This document shows, piece after piece, positions 16,642-24,877 of a stretch of DNA of 64,000 bases (position 1 is its first letter; each line of letters opens with the position of its first letter). The DNA is from Candidatus Saccharimonadota bacterium (GTDB taxonomy: Bacteria; Patescibacteriota; Saccharimonadia; Saccharimonadales; UBA4665), in the NCBI GenBank assembly GCA_029288365.1, contig JARIHI010000005.1:62001-126000 (forward strand), written 5' to 3'. Below the pieces are notes generated by a model, which was given only the letters and a program-made list of their open reading frames with translations, was not told the DNA's origin and searched no databases. Both the position numbers and the translations under genes were made by a program.

Positions 16642-17748
16642 CTATTCCCAGCGGAATACACGAAAAGCTATTGCGTAAATGACAATCATCCAGAGACCAA
16701 TTAAGCCGATTTGTGGCAAAATATCTATAAGGTGCTTGCCTTCTGTAGCGAGCAACCTAATGCCGTCAATCACTGGAGTAAGTGGCAAGAAACTTGAAAT
16801 AGTCTGCAGCCACTCCGGCATTAAAAATCGAGGGAAGAAAGTACCTGAAAGAAAAAACATCGGGAATACCACAATATTTGCCAGTGGAGCTACCTGGCGC
16901 TCGTTCTTAGCCCAGCCTCCCATAGCCAACCCAATACCCAAGATCATGATGATACTAAATATAAGGAACACTAACAGCTCAGCGTAATTGCCAATAACCT
17001 TGAGGTGGAACAACACCATTGATACTATAAACATTAAACTTAGTGACAACAGGCCAATAATAAGCTGCGACAACATAGTCGATAGAAAATATTGCCACAC
17101 ACGCAGCGGCGTGGTGTGGAGGCGACGTAAAATACCCATTTTCTTAAGCTCTGGGAAAACGTTTACAGGACCAAAAATACCCATGCCAACAATAGCGAAA
17201 CCAAGTAACCCTGCAAAGGTGTAGTCAAAGGCTGAAAGGCTGCGCTGATTATTGCGTACTGCTTCTACCGTAAACGGTGTGTCAGCTTTTACAAATTTGG
17301 CATTGATACTCTTGAATTGAGTATTAAGGATAGATACTAGCGTTTGCCCGGCCTGTTCACTGTTTTGAGTATAGTGCACTTCTGCTGTGCCCGAGGGGTA
17401 TTTTTGGTTTTTTAGTTTACCAAAATCCGACGGTAGTACTACGGCAGCGTCAAGAGTGCCTTGGCTTAATTTTTCGTTGGCGGCACTGAGTGTCGTAACT
17501 TTTTTATCGACTTCTAAAACTTTTTGCTGTTTCGCGTCAGTGACAAAACTTTTTGCGAACTGTGTATTTGAGTTATTGATAAGCGCAACTTTAAAAGATA
17601 CGTCTGAGCTGCCACTATTTAGGCTACCGAATACTAGTAAAAATATCAGCGGGAAAGCAAACCCGAAAAAGATTGCTAATCTATCCCGGAAAAATCGGCG
17701 GCTATTAATACGCGTAAACGTCCAGACTGTCCATAGCTGCTGTTTCAT
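16642..17748 (-). CDS. ABC-2 type exporter permease
   Basis: 368 residues: TM1 near 25-45, a large extracytoplasmic loop (about 50-170, with the HlyD/YhgE-like NNSNTQFAKSFV region), then five helices in the C-terminal half. LKKMGILRRLHTTPLRVWQY is the ABC-2 coupling segment and NIVVFPMFFLSGTFFP is the typical penultimate helix. It overlaps its ATPase by 4 bases (ATGA-type coupling). Such pairs export drugs, polysaccharides or lipids; the substrate is not evident. Confidence 0.92.
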   Translation of the reverse strand: MKQQLWTVWTFTRINSRRFFRDRLAIFFGFAFPLIFLLVFGSLNSGSSDVSFKVALINNSNTQFAKSFVTDAKQQKVLEVDKKVTTLSAANEKLSQGTLDAAVVLPSDFGKLKNQKYPSGTAEVHYTQNSEQAGQTLVSILNTQFKSINAKFVKADTPFTVEAVRNNQRSLSAFDYTFAGLLGFAIVGMGIFGPVNVFPELKKMGILRRLHTTPLRVWQYFLSTMLSQLIIGLLSLSLMFIVSMVLFHLKVIGNYAELLVFLIFSIIMILGIGLAMGGWAKNERQVAPLANIVVFPMFFLSGTFFPRFLMPEWLQTISSFLPLTPVIDGIRLLATEGKHLIDILPQIGLIGLWMIVIYAIAFRVFRWE

Positions 17749-18503
17749 GCTCGTAACTCCCTACCGGTCAAATCAATAAAGACGTCCTCTAAATTAGCTT
17801 GTTCAACATGCTGTTTCTTCTTGAAACCTCGGCCTAAGAGATCCTTGATCAGTTTCTTGGGTGTATCGAGCGCAATGATATTGCCGTTGTCCATAACTGC
17901 AATCCGATCACAAAGTATTTCAGCTTCATCCATATAATGCGTAGTCATGATTACGCTAATACCTCGTTTGCGTACATCTTCGATCAAGTCCCACAGGTGG
18001 CGTCTCGCTTGTGGGTCAAGTCCGGTTGTTGGTTCATCAAGGAAAAAAACTTTGGGGCTATGTACTAGCGCCGTCGTGATGCTAAACCGCTGTTTCTGAC
18101 CACCCGAAAGACTCTCTACGTAACTGTCTTTTTTGTCGCCAAGCTGCACGTCATCCAGGAATTTCTGTGCATCAACTTTCTCACCATATGCCGCTGCAAA
18201 CATTTCAATCAACTCTGTTAACTTGGTTTTATCCTGGAATCCTGGCGTCTGAGGCTGGACGCCAATTATGCTGCGAATTTTGTACGGCTGTGTCGCTACA
18301 TCAATTCCGTCAATGGTTGCCGTACCGCCATCAATCGGACGTAATGTTTCTATCATTTCGAGCGTCGTAGTTTTGCCGGCGCCATTCGGCCCTAAGATAC
18401 CAAAAATCTCGCCTTTTTTGACATCGAAGCTAATACCATTAACTACTTTTTTGTCGTCGTAAGTTTTTTGTAGATTTCTAACACTTAGAATTGCTTTTGA
18501 CAT
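17745..18503 (-). CDS. ABC transporter ATP-binding protein (ABC-2 exporter, DrrA/CcmA-like)
   Basis: 252 residues with Walker A GPNGAGKTT (about 39-47), Q-loop VQPQTPGF, signature LSGGQKQR, Walker B VFFLDEPTTGLD and the H-loop TTHYMDEAE. The C-terminal ANLEDVFIDLTGRELR is the tail typical of ATPases paired with ABC-2 permeases. It is translationally coupled with the permease. TACCAT lies 8 bases before ATG 18503, so the mRNA may be leaderless, though AGGGC before the ATG could serve as a weak RBS. Confidence 0.95.
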   Translation of the reverse strand: MSKAILSVRNLQKTYDDKKVVNGISFDVKKGEIFGILGPNGAGKTTTLEMIETLRPIDGGTATIDGIDVATQPYKIRSIIGVQPQTPGFQDKTKLTELIEMFAAAYGEKVDAQKFLDDVQLGDKKDSYVESLSGGQKQRFSITTALVHSPKVFFLDEPTTGLDPQARRHLWDLIEDVRKRGISVIMTTHYMDEAEILCDRIAVMDNGNIIALDTPKKLIKDLLGRGFKKKQHVEQANLEDVFIDLTGRELRA

Positions 18504-18533
18504 ACTGCCCTATGGTATCAAGGTTAAGGAAAT

Positions 18534-18573
18534 AAAAAAATACCCAAATCGCCTGGGGCATCTGGGTATTTTT
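18534..18573. terminator. Bidirectional rho-independent terminator
   Basis: Stem AAAAATACCCA / TGGGTATTTTT around a 16-base loop that itself contains GCC-TGGG-GC. It lies just after the stop of the 65-residue gene (minus strand). Confidence 0.88.
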
Positions 18574-18587
18574 AAGAAATAAATCGA

Positions 18588-18785
18588 TTATTTGCGCTTT
18601 ACGGTCAAGAAACCGTTGCGTGGATTTTCGTTTACTTCGTAACCTGCAGGCAGCTCAGTGCCAGTATCTTTTCGTTCGTCTTTACTGAAATAGTAAATTG
18701 TTTGTTCCTTGCCACCACGAAGTGTTACCTTCTTTGAGTTTAGGTAGTATGTTACTCCCTTTGAGTTTGTGTGCTTGTATGCCAT
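18588..18785 (-). CDS. Small conserved-looking hypothetical protein, 65 residues
   Basis: Starting at ATG 18785 the protein is basic and soluble (starts MAYKHTNSKGVTYYLNSKKV, ends NGFLTVKRK), with beta-strand character, KEQTIYYFSKD in the middle and P-G-Y-E-V near the end. I have the impression of similar unnamed small proteins in other Patescibacteria, but no function is known. The frame is open upstream, but the promoter at 18828-18857 fixes transcription start near 18821, so only the 65-residue version can be made. GGGAG lies 12 bases before the ATG. Own promoter and own terminator make it monocistronic. Confidence 0.75.
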   Translation of the reverse strand: MAYKHTNSKGVTYYLNSKKVTLRGGKEQTIYYFSKDERKDTGTELPAGYEVNENPRNGFLTVKRK

Positions 18786-18827
18786 TACGTATGGTCTCCC
18801 TCTCTTATAATTAGTGGTAGTACCCCT

Positions 18828-18857
18828 AACATACTCTGGTAGTATTTTGTTTGTCAA
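18828..18857 (-). promoter_or_regulatory. Promoter for the 65-residue protein
   Basis: On the minus strand a perfect TTGACA (18852-18857), 18-bp spacer and TATGTT (18828-18833). The 5' leader would be about 35 bases. Confidence 0.75.
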
Positions 18858-18886
18858 CCCTTTTACACTTCTTTTAGCGTGCGAAG

Positions 18887-18916
18887 TTGCATGAGATCCT
18901 GCTTATGTATTACACT
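18887..18916 (+). promoter_or_regulatory. Promoter for the Ser/Thr-rich membrane protein
   Basis: TTGCAT (18887-18892), 18-bp spacer, TACACT (18911-18916). The predicted start near 18923 gives a leader of about 33 bases containing AGGTGG, the RBS of the gene at 18956. Confidence 0.65.
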
Positions 18917-18955
18917 TATGGTTGTATCTAAAGTTAATAAATAGGTGGAAATTAC

Positions 18956-19729
18956 ATGGAATTTTCTTCTCGTGGCTTTCAGCGGAACAGCGCTCAGCCG
19001 GCAAACGCCTCTACGAATGTAGCCGGATCAAGCGACTCAGATAAGCCAACTGCAAAAAAAACTTTACAAAAAATAAAACTAGGACGACCTTTCGCAGTAT
19101 TGTTTATTTGTCTTCTGATATCTGTGGTGGTACTCATCGTAGCGCTCATCCTAGGGCTATCAACTAAATCAATTAAGCCCGAGGGTTCCTATGTAGATAC
19201 AAATAACTACCAGGTAGTTGCACTCGTGGATAAGCAGGCATATTTTGGTAAAATTGGCACGATCAACAGCCACTACATTGTTTTATACGACGTGTATTAC
19301 ATTCAGGATAATGGTTCCGCTCAAGATGTTAATAGCACAAATGCAACAAACAGCACTCTTGTAAAGCGTGGTTGTGAAATTCACAAGCCACAGGATAAAA
19401 TGATAATCTCAAGAGATCAAGTGAACTTCTGGGAAAACCTCCAGTCAGATGGCCAAGTAGCCAAAGCAATTAAGCAGTGGCAAAGTGAAAATAAAAATGG
19501 CCAGAAGTGTGATAGTCAATCTTCTACTACTCAAAATCAAAGTAGTAATTCCGCCACTGACTCCTCAACCAATACAGATGAAAGCTCTGCGACAGATACT
19601 TCGAGCGACAGCGCTTCATCCAACGACTCTTCTGCAACAGATACTTCCGCAAACTCATCAACGTCAAATAATAACAGCAACACTCCAACTAGCCCTGGCA
19701 CAAGTACCCCTTCCACTCCATCTAACTAA
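18956..19729 (+). CDS. Hypothetical single-pass membrane protein with Ser/Thr/Asn-rich tail
   Basis: 257 residues. A cytoplasmic N-terminus of about 45 residues is followed by one strong membrane helix (about 47-70, AVLFICLLISVVVLIVALIL), an extracytoplasmic domain (about 75-180) with two Cys (in RGCEIHK and GQKCDSQ) that could form a disulfide, and a low-complexity S/T/N/D tail of about 75 residues. The tail looks like a surface spacer. RBS AGGTGG precedes ATG 18956. The final TAA interlocks with the stop of the convergent gene. No family is recognised. Confidence 0.75.
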   Translation: MEFSSRGFQRNSAQPANASTNVAGSSDSDKPTAKKTLQKIKLGRPFAVLFICLLISVVVLIVALILGLSTKSIKPEGSYVDTNNYQVVALVDKQAYFGKIGTINSHYIVLYDVYYIQDNGSAQDVNSTNATNSTLVKRGCEIHKPQDKMIISRDQVNFWENLQSDGQVAKAIKQWQSENKNGQKCDSQSSTTQNQSSNSATDSSTNTDESSATDTSSDSASSNDSSATDTSANSSTSNNNSNTPTSPGTSTPSTPSN

Positions 19730-20343
19730 AGTACGTGTAATCTTTTTAGGATAAATTGGATCCCTATTCGCAGTACTACCAATATGCCTATAAATGCCGT
19801 TGCCACAATGCTCCATCCAGCTAGGTCGGGTGACCACTTTGGTGATGTGAAGTCAAACTTATAAAGACTGTCGGGTATAGGAGCAATGTGCACCCCTTTG
19901 CCTGCGACATATTCACGTATACATGGAACCCTTGGGCCGCCTGAAAAACTTTCGGGGTGTAATCGTTCGCAGTATTTCTGAGCCTCCGTATAAATTTGCT
20001 GATTGGCTTGTTTGACCTGCGCTTGCTGAGCTTCTATTAACCTTGCGTATGTGTGTTCTAGCTGAATAGGAGGATAAACAGCTGTTTTTCCAGTGCTGAG
20101 ATCAGTATTCATATGCGCGTAAACGTATTTGCGCAGTTCGCGTAAAGTGCCTTCTACATCCCCATTTTTTTCATCAGCAGTGAATACCGCTTGACGTAAT
20201 TCCAGCATACGTTCATTGTTGTGTCGTAAGGCAAATGCCGTAAAGATAAGCAGACATATAAACAGTACGAATAGGTATTCTGCCCGGATAAACCGTAGTT
20301 TTGTCCAAAGGTGGTGAAATTGTTTTTTTTGGCGTGTTTCCAT
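19726..20343 (-). CDS. Hypothetical two-helix membrane protein, 205 residues
   Basis: TM1 lies at about 23-40 (YLFVLFICLLIFTAFAL) and TM2 near the C-terminus (about 175-195, GWSIVATAFIGILVVLRIGI). The loop between them is largely helical (ELRQAVFTADEKNGDVEGTLRE; RLIEAQQAQVKQANQQ) and has two Cys (KYCERLHPESFSGG and VPCIREYV) spaced 18 apart, perhaps a disulfide. It may act as a small sensor or envelope factor, but that is a guess. It diverges from murC; its 3' end overlaps the convergent gene by four bases. Confidence 0.72.
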   Translation of the reverse strand: METRQKKQFHHLWTKLRFIRAEYLFVLFICLLIFTAFALRHNNERMLELRQAVFTADEKNGDVEGTLRELRKYVYAHMNTDLSTGKTAVYPPIQLEHTYARLIEAQQAQVKQANQQIYTEAQKYCERLHPESFSGGPRVPCIREYVAGKGVHIAPIPDSLYKFDFTSPKWSPDLAGWSIVATAFIGILVVLRIGIQFILKRLHVL

Positions 20344-20405
20344 ATTTTTATTTTACGTATTCTACGCTCAGTGTAACATATCTGATGACATGATAGACTG
20401 AGAGC

Positions 20406-21704
20406 ATGCATATTTACTTCTCTGGTATTGGGGGCACCGGGTTAGGCCCCTTGTCCTTGATCGCAAAGCAAGCTGGGTTTCAAGTATCGGGCTCGGACAA
20501 GCAAGATTCTCAATATATCCACTACTTGCAAAAACAAGGCATAGGCAATATTCATATTGGCCAAACATACGACGATATTGCAGCTGTACATGCTAAAGAA
20601 CCTATAGACTGGCTCGTTTATACCACAGCCGTTACCAGCGAGCAGCTTAATCCTCCCGAACTCAAGTTTTGCAAAGAAAACTCAATCCGCACCAGTAAGA
20701 GAGATGAATTGCTAAATCATATCCTGCACGAAAAAAGCCTGAAACTTATTGCAATAGCCGGAACTCACGGAAAAACCACTACTACAGCTATGGCAATCTG
20801 GCTCTTCAAGCAATTGAATCTGCCGGTCAGTTACTCGGTGGGTGCTAAGCTGCCATTTGGTGATATGGGTATCTATGATTCCGCGAGTGAGTATTTTATC
20901 TACGAAGCGGATGAATACGCGCGGAATTTTTTGGCATTTCACCCACAAGTATCCATGATTACAGGCGTTGATTGGGATCACCCTGATGTATACAAAACTC
21001 AATCAGAGTACGAAGACGCTTTTCGTACATTCGTACAGCAATCGGCGTTAACTGTGGCTTGGAACACCGATATACAACGCCTACAGTTGCCTGTGGAGCC
21101 TAACCTATTGCCTCTCGACGAGAACGATACGATGCTTAGCAAAGTAACGCTAACTGGGAAAGTCAACCGACATAATGCGCTTCAGGTTGCTAGCGCTATC
21201 CACTCGATCACCCAAATACCGCTTGGTGAACTTTTAGGACATTTGAATAAGTTTCCGGGCATAAGCCGCAGATTTGAGCAGATTGTTCCCGGGCTTTACA
21301 CAGATTACGCGCACACACCCCCTAAAATTCAAGGAGCCCTGCAAACAGCCCAGGAAGTAGCCGGGAAAAAGGTTGTGGTGGTATATGAAGGTTTGCATAA
21401 TACTCGTCAGCACTTTATCAAAGAACATTTGAGGCATTTGTTTGACGAAGCAGAAAAACTTTATATTGTACCAAGCTACCTTGCACGCGAAGATCCTAAC
21501 CTGTCATTGTTGAGTCCTGAAGATCTGCGTGCTATGTTGAGTGATAAAGCTCAGGCCATAGCTACACCAAGCCGTTTGGACGAAAAACTGCACCAAAACA
21601 TACAACACCACCTCGAAGCAGGTGAACTTGTACTTTGCCTCACTGCTGGAGGTGGGGGAAGTTTGGACGAATGGCTTCGGCAAACGTTTACAATAGAGCA
21701 ATAA
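20406..21704 (+). CDS. murC: Mur ligase, UDP-N-acetylmuramate--L-alanine ligase type
   Basis: 432 residues. The N-terminal Rossmann motif FSGIGGTGLGPLS (5-17), ATP-binding GTHGKTTTT (119-127), central DWDHPDVY and the C-terminal domain with YTDYAHTPPKIQGAL show a Mur ligase; the start IYFSGIGGTG fits MurC or its recycling relative Mpl. The reaction adds the first amino acid of the peptidoglycan stem in the cytoplasm. Length is slightly below the usual 450-480. TAGACT lies 6 bases before ATG with no RBS. The 3' end overlaps the convergent gene by 17 bases. Confidence 0.88.
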   Translation: MHIYFSGIGGTGLGPLSLIAKQAGFQVSGSDKQDSQYIHYLQKQGIGNIHIGQTYDDIAAVHAKEPIDWLVYTTAVTSEQLNPPELKFCKENSIRTSKRDELLNHILHEKSLKLIAIAGTHGKTTTTAMAIWLFKQLNLPVSYSVGAKLPFGDMGIYDSASEYFIYEADEYARNFLAFHPQVSMITGVDWDHPDVYKTQSEYEDAFRTFVQQSALTVAWNTDIQRLQLPVEPNLLPLDENDTMLSKVTLTGKVNRHNALQVASAIHSITQIPLGELLGHLNKFPGISRRFEQIVPGLYTDYAHTPPKIQGALQTAQEVAGKKVVVVYEGLHNTRQHFIKEHLRHLFDEAEKLYIVPSYLAREDPNLSLLSPEDLRAMLSDKAQAIATPSRLDEKLHQNIQHHLEAGELVLCLTAGGGGSLDEWLRQTFTIEQ

Positions 21705-23418
21705 TTGCAAGCACGATAAAGAAAAAGACGACCCAAAGGATAATATCTAGTCCGCTACTATCAGATGCTTTGTCTCGCATGGTATGAAAGGCGTTATTGA
21801 CTGGTGAAGTGGGCTCTGCTTTCTGAGAAGCGACAGGCGGGTCATGAGTTTCAACCGTTGTGCTGGTTGTTTTATCTACCATAGGCAAATAACTTTTTTT
21901 AACTTGCTCGCTCTCCACACTAGCTTCAGCAATTTGGCGTCGCAATTGCTCTTGGTGCTGTTCATTTTGAAATTCTTCGCCGTATGCGAGTGTGGGATTT
22001 TCAACGGCTTTGCCTGTTTTTTTATCTACCTCAATGCGATGCCAGGCACTTGTCTCAACTCGTCTATCTGGAGGCACTTCTAGCAGCTCATCAGTAGGCT
22101 CGAGCTGTTCTGGTGCTGGAGCCTGTTTTTCAGGTACATGTATATCTTGGCGGCCAACCAGCGTTGTTTCGGAGGTACGAAACTTTTGCTTATATTCTTC
22201 GTAAAAAGTTGATTGAATTTCTTGCTGTGGTGATTTTTTTTCTTTGCGATTTTTGACTTTGCCCGCTTCGCTTTGGCTAGCAGCTTCCTTTTCTTTAGAA
22301 ACTGATTGGGTTAAGCGTTCAATCTGCTGCTCTAGTGTGGTTTTGGTGCGCTTCGCTTTTTGTTCAGCTTGGTAGTTCTCTGCTTGTTGGAATTGTTGCT
22401 CTTTTTTTAGCTCTTTGACTTCTTTTTTATGTACAGCTTTCATGCGCTTCTCACGGCGTTTGTGGCGAATGTGCTCTATAACCCCACCCAAGATGATTCC
22501 TGCCACAAGATTACGCCGTTCGGCATTTCTATCACGCCCAGGCGCACGATTGGCAGCAGCGGGTACGGCTGCAGTGTACGCAGCTGGTGCAAGATTTGCT
22601 GCTGCAGGGCCCCCTCCAAAGCCCGCTGGCTGAGCAGCAATTGGCGGCGTATGGGGTGGTGCTGTACCGCCACCCGCAGTGGTTGGAGTTGGAACTCGTC
22701 CTTGCCCTGTTCCCGGAGCAGCAGTCGATCCACCCAAACTCCTAGAAGTAGGCAACGTAGAAGAACCTGTTGCCTGTGGAGATGAGGCAGGAGTTGAGGT
22801 GGCTGTTACGATAGGTAATTCGTCATCTTCATCTGCTTCGCTATCCATAGCTCCTTGCTCTGGTGCTGGTACCGAGTCATCCGACTCTCTATCAAGCTTT
22901 TGCTGCAATCGATCCGACACAAATAGTTCACCTTCCTCTTCACCAACTTCATGAGGTAAAATAACCTTTTCAGCAAAGGTATCATCTGTTTTTTCAGACG
23001 TTTCTACCGTATGCGCAGACTCATCTGACTCTGGCATTTGCTCATCTACAAACGCTCCTTCCGAAATTGCGTCAGGTACAACCGAAGCTTGCTCTTTGCC
23101 TGCCTTTTTGGGCGAAGGTTTTTCTGTAGACTCTGCTTCATTGCCTGCGCTACTCGTCTCTGCCGCTGGTGTTCCAGCTTCTGAGACAGCAGTCGTTTTG
23201 GGTCTTTTCTTGGTCTTTTTTGATTTCAGAGCCTTTTCCCCGCCCTTGGATTTTTTATCTTCATCAGCAATTATTTCTAAAGGCACAGGAGCAGAAATTC
23301 GCTTTTTGCTTGTGCGTTTTTTCTTCTTTTCTTTGCTTGAAGCAGAAAGCTCACCACTAGCCTCGCTGATATTAGCAGGCTTATTCGTTTCGGAACGAGG
23401 TGTTTTATCAAATTCCAT
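21688..23418 (-). CDS. Large low-complexity, tail-anchored protein
   Basis: 576 residues. Most of it is charged and disordered: Lys/Glu/Ser-rich 1-200, a Pro/Gly/Ala/Thr-rich stretch (about 205-285), a basic segment (about 290-335, RHKRREKRMKAVHKK) and a coiled coil (about 340-385, EQQFQQAENYQAEQKAKR). A single hydrophobic helix forms the C-terminus (about 555-576, DIILWVVFFFIVLAII). The layout suggests a tail-anchored scaffold with its bulk in the cytoplasm. A short conserved-looking unit (TSAWHRIEVDKKTGKAVE) precedes the tail. No family is recognised. It overlaps murC convergently by 17 bases. Confidence 0.75.
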   Translation of the reverse strand: MEFDKTPRSETNKPANISEASGELSASSKEKKKKRTSKKRISAPVPLEIIADEDKKSKGGEKALKSKKTKKRPKTTAVSEAGTPAAETSSAGNEAESTEKPSPKKAGKEQASVVPDAISEGAFVDEQMPESDESAHTVETSEKTDDTFAEKVILPHEVGEEEGELFVSDRLQQKLDRESDDSVPAPEQGAMDSEADEDDELPIVTATSTPASSPQATGSSTLPTSRSLGGSTAAPGTGQGRVPTPTTAGGGTAPPHTPPIAAQPAGFGGGPAAANLAPAAYTAAVPAAANRAPGRDRNAERRNLVAGIILGGVIEHIRHKRREKRMKAVHKKEVKELKKEQQFQQAENYQAEQKAKRTKTTLEQQIERLTQSVSKEKEAASQSEAGKVKNRKEKKSPQQEIQSTFYEEYKQKFRTSETTLVGRQDIHVPEKQAPAPEQLEPTDELLEVPPDRRVETSAWHRIEVDKKTGKAVENPTLAYGEEFQNEQHQEQLRRQIAEASVESEQVKKSYLPMVDKTTSTTVETHDPPVASQKAEPTSPVNNAFHTMRDKASDSSGLDIILWVVFFFIVLAIIALL

Positions 23419-23477
23419 ATATCAAAATTCTATGACTTATACTCTTTAATATATTTTACCATAAAATACAGATTTTA

Positions 23478-23933
23478 CTACTTTTTCCAGCCCCATTCAG
23501 CAAATTTCTTACCTTCAGCCATAAAGCCGAAAGCTGCTCGAACACAAGGGACAATGTTCTTTGGTAAATTTTGTGGGTCTAACCAAGCTAAGTTGCCGTG
23601 TTTAGTAGGCTCAGCATTGTAAGGTTCATTTCTGAAACTAGTCAGCTCAAAGTATATATCTACCCAGGTATTATCATCAGTGTATTTTTCTTTTCTATGT
23701 ACTGTGAGCACTTGTTTCAAATTATCTTTGTTAGCTGTTACCCCAACCTCCTCTAGTACTTCGCGGATAGCGGTGTCTGTAAAAGCCTCTCCTATTTCTA
23801 CTTTGCCAGCTGGCAAAGTATAGTATCCGTCCATCCAGCCGGTATTACTGCGTAGTAGGAATACGATCTTGCCTTCCTCGTTTTTGATAATCATGTAGCT
23901 TGCAATTCGTGGTTGGGCAGTGTCGTATTTCAC
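23478..23933 (-). CDS. Nudix hydrolase (MutT-like)
   Basis: 151 residues with a complete Nudix box: GKVEIGEAFTDTAIREVLEE (43-62), then VGV, carrying the REVLEEVG helix. These enzymes hydrolyse nucleoside diphosphates linked to another group, often damaged nucleotides. It is translationally coupled to the MazG-like gene upstream (4-base overlap), which suggests a joint role in nucleotide-pool cleaning. Upstream in the same direction are tsaC and the MutY homologue. The exact substrate is not evident. Confidence 0.92.
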   Translation of the reverse strand: MKYDTAQPRIASYMIIKNEEGKIVFLLRSNTGWMDGYYTLPAGKVEIGEAFTDTAIREVLEEVGVTANKDNLKQVLTVHRKEKYTDDNTWVDIYFELTSFRNEPYNAEPTKHGNLAWLDPQNLPKNIVPCVRAAFGFMAEGKKFAEWGWKK

Positions 23934-24259
23934 CGATTATCTCCTGCTCCCTTAATAACGTTTCGTTTTTGGCGGTCTTTGAGTTTTTCAGTATTTAATT
24001 TTATAACTTCTTCAAATGAGAGTCCCAAGCTGTGCGCCAAAACCGCCACATACCACACAACATCGCCAAGCTCTTTTTTAATTTCGAGAATATCCGTATC
24101 AGACACTTTACCACCTTGGTAGACCAAAATTTTCTTCCATTTTTCCAGTACTTCTCCAGCCTCACCGGCGATACCCATAGCTGTAATGGTTTTACCTAGT
24201 GTAGAGGTAGTATCGTGTGCAGTAACCAATGCTTGTTTTTGGTACTCGTCAAAGGTCAT
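23930..24259 (-). CDS. MazG-like nucleotide pyrophosphohydrolase
   Basis: About 109 residues from ATG 24259. The MazG-type metal-binding helices are visible: GIAGEAGEVLEKWKK (EXXE) and KKELGDVVWYVAV (EXXD), followed by SFEEVIKLNTEKLKDRQK. Such proteins hydrolyse (d)NTPs, often non-canonical ones, to monophosphates. AAAGGG lies 8 bases before the ATG; an in-frame GTG three codons upstream would overlap that RBS and is less likely. It is the first of a two-gene coupled pair with the Nudix hydrolase. Confidence 0.88.
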   Translation of the reverse strand: MTFDEYQKQALVTAHDTTSTLGKTITAMGIAGEAGEVLEKWKKILVYQGGKVSDTDILEIKKELGDVVWYVAVLAHSLGLSFEEVIKLNTEKLKDRQKRNVIKGAGDNR

Positions 24260-24272
24260 AATAGACACCCTT

Positions 24273-24857
24273 TCATACTATCCCTCCACTTTCGTTTATC
24301 TTCATTGCCCCCTCACGTAAAACTTCTACGGCGTCATCGACTATGCGGATTACTGTTGAAGGTGGGTTATCTATTTTACCCCTATCGACATAAAAGTCTA
24401 TTGAGTCACCAAAATATACTTGTGCTTCCTGGACAGTAGTTGCTGGTGCTTCACCGGCATGGTTCGCACTAGTCGTTAGAAGCGGACCGGTTTGCACAAG
24501 TAGCTTTTGTAACACATCGTCTGCTGGAATGCGCATCGCTAGAGAAAATTTGTCTAAATCAAGGTATGCAAGCCCAGGGGAAGTAGGAATAACAATGCTA
24601 ATGGGATTAGGCCAATAGCTAGCAACTGGCGCTATATAACGCTTTGGTATACCTAATTCTGCTAATTGTTCTATATTTGCCGCTATAAGAGTGCCTGGTT
24701 TGTAGTCGCGTTTTTTAAGGCTATACAGCCTTGCTACGGCTGCCTGATCTGTTGCAGTAGCCACCAAACCATATACTGTGTCAGTGGGCATCACGCCAAC
24801 TGCGCCAGGCGTCTGTAATGCTGTGATCGCTTGTTTTGCGTGCTTAAAAACTCTCAT
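24273..24857 (-). CDS. tsaC: L-threonylcarbamoyladenylate synthase (Sua5/YciO/YrdC family)
   Basis: 194 residues with the YrdC fold: the opening GAVGVMPTDTVYGLVATA, KKRDYKPGT, the segment FSLAMRIPADDVLQKLL and the SANHAGEAPATT loop. The enzyme makes threonylcarbamoyl-AMP from threonine, bicarbonate and ATP for the t6A37 modification of ANN-decoding tRNAs. At 194 residues it lacks the extra Sua5 C-terminal domain, so TsaC is the fitting name. TACAAT lies 9 bases before ATG with no RBS. It is probably co-transcribed with the MazG/Nudix pair. Confidence 0.9.
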   Translation of the reverse strand: MRVFKHAKQAITALQTPGAVGVMPTDTVYGLVATATDQAAVARLYSLKKRDYKPGTLIAANIEQLAELGIPKRYIAPVASYWPNPISIVIPTSPGLAYLDLDKFSLAMRIPADDVLQKLLVQTGPLLTTSANHAGEAPATTVQEAQVYFGDSIDFYVDRGKIDNPPSTVIRIVDDAVEVLREGAMKINESGGIV

Positions 24858-24877
24858 GTACGCTGTATTGTAACAGA

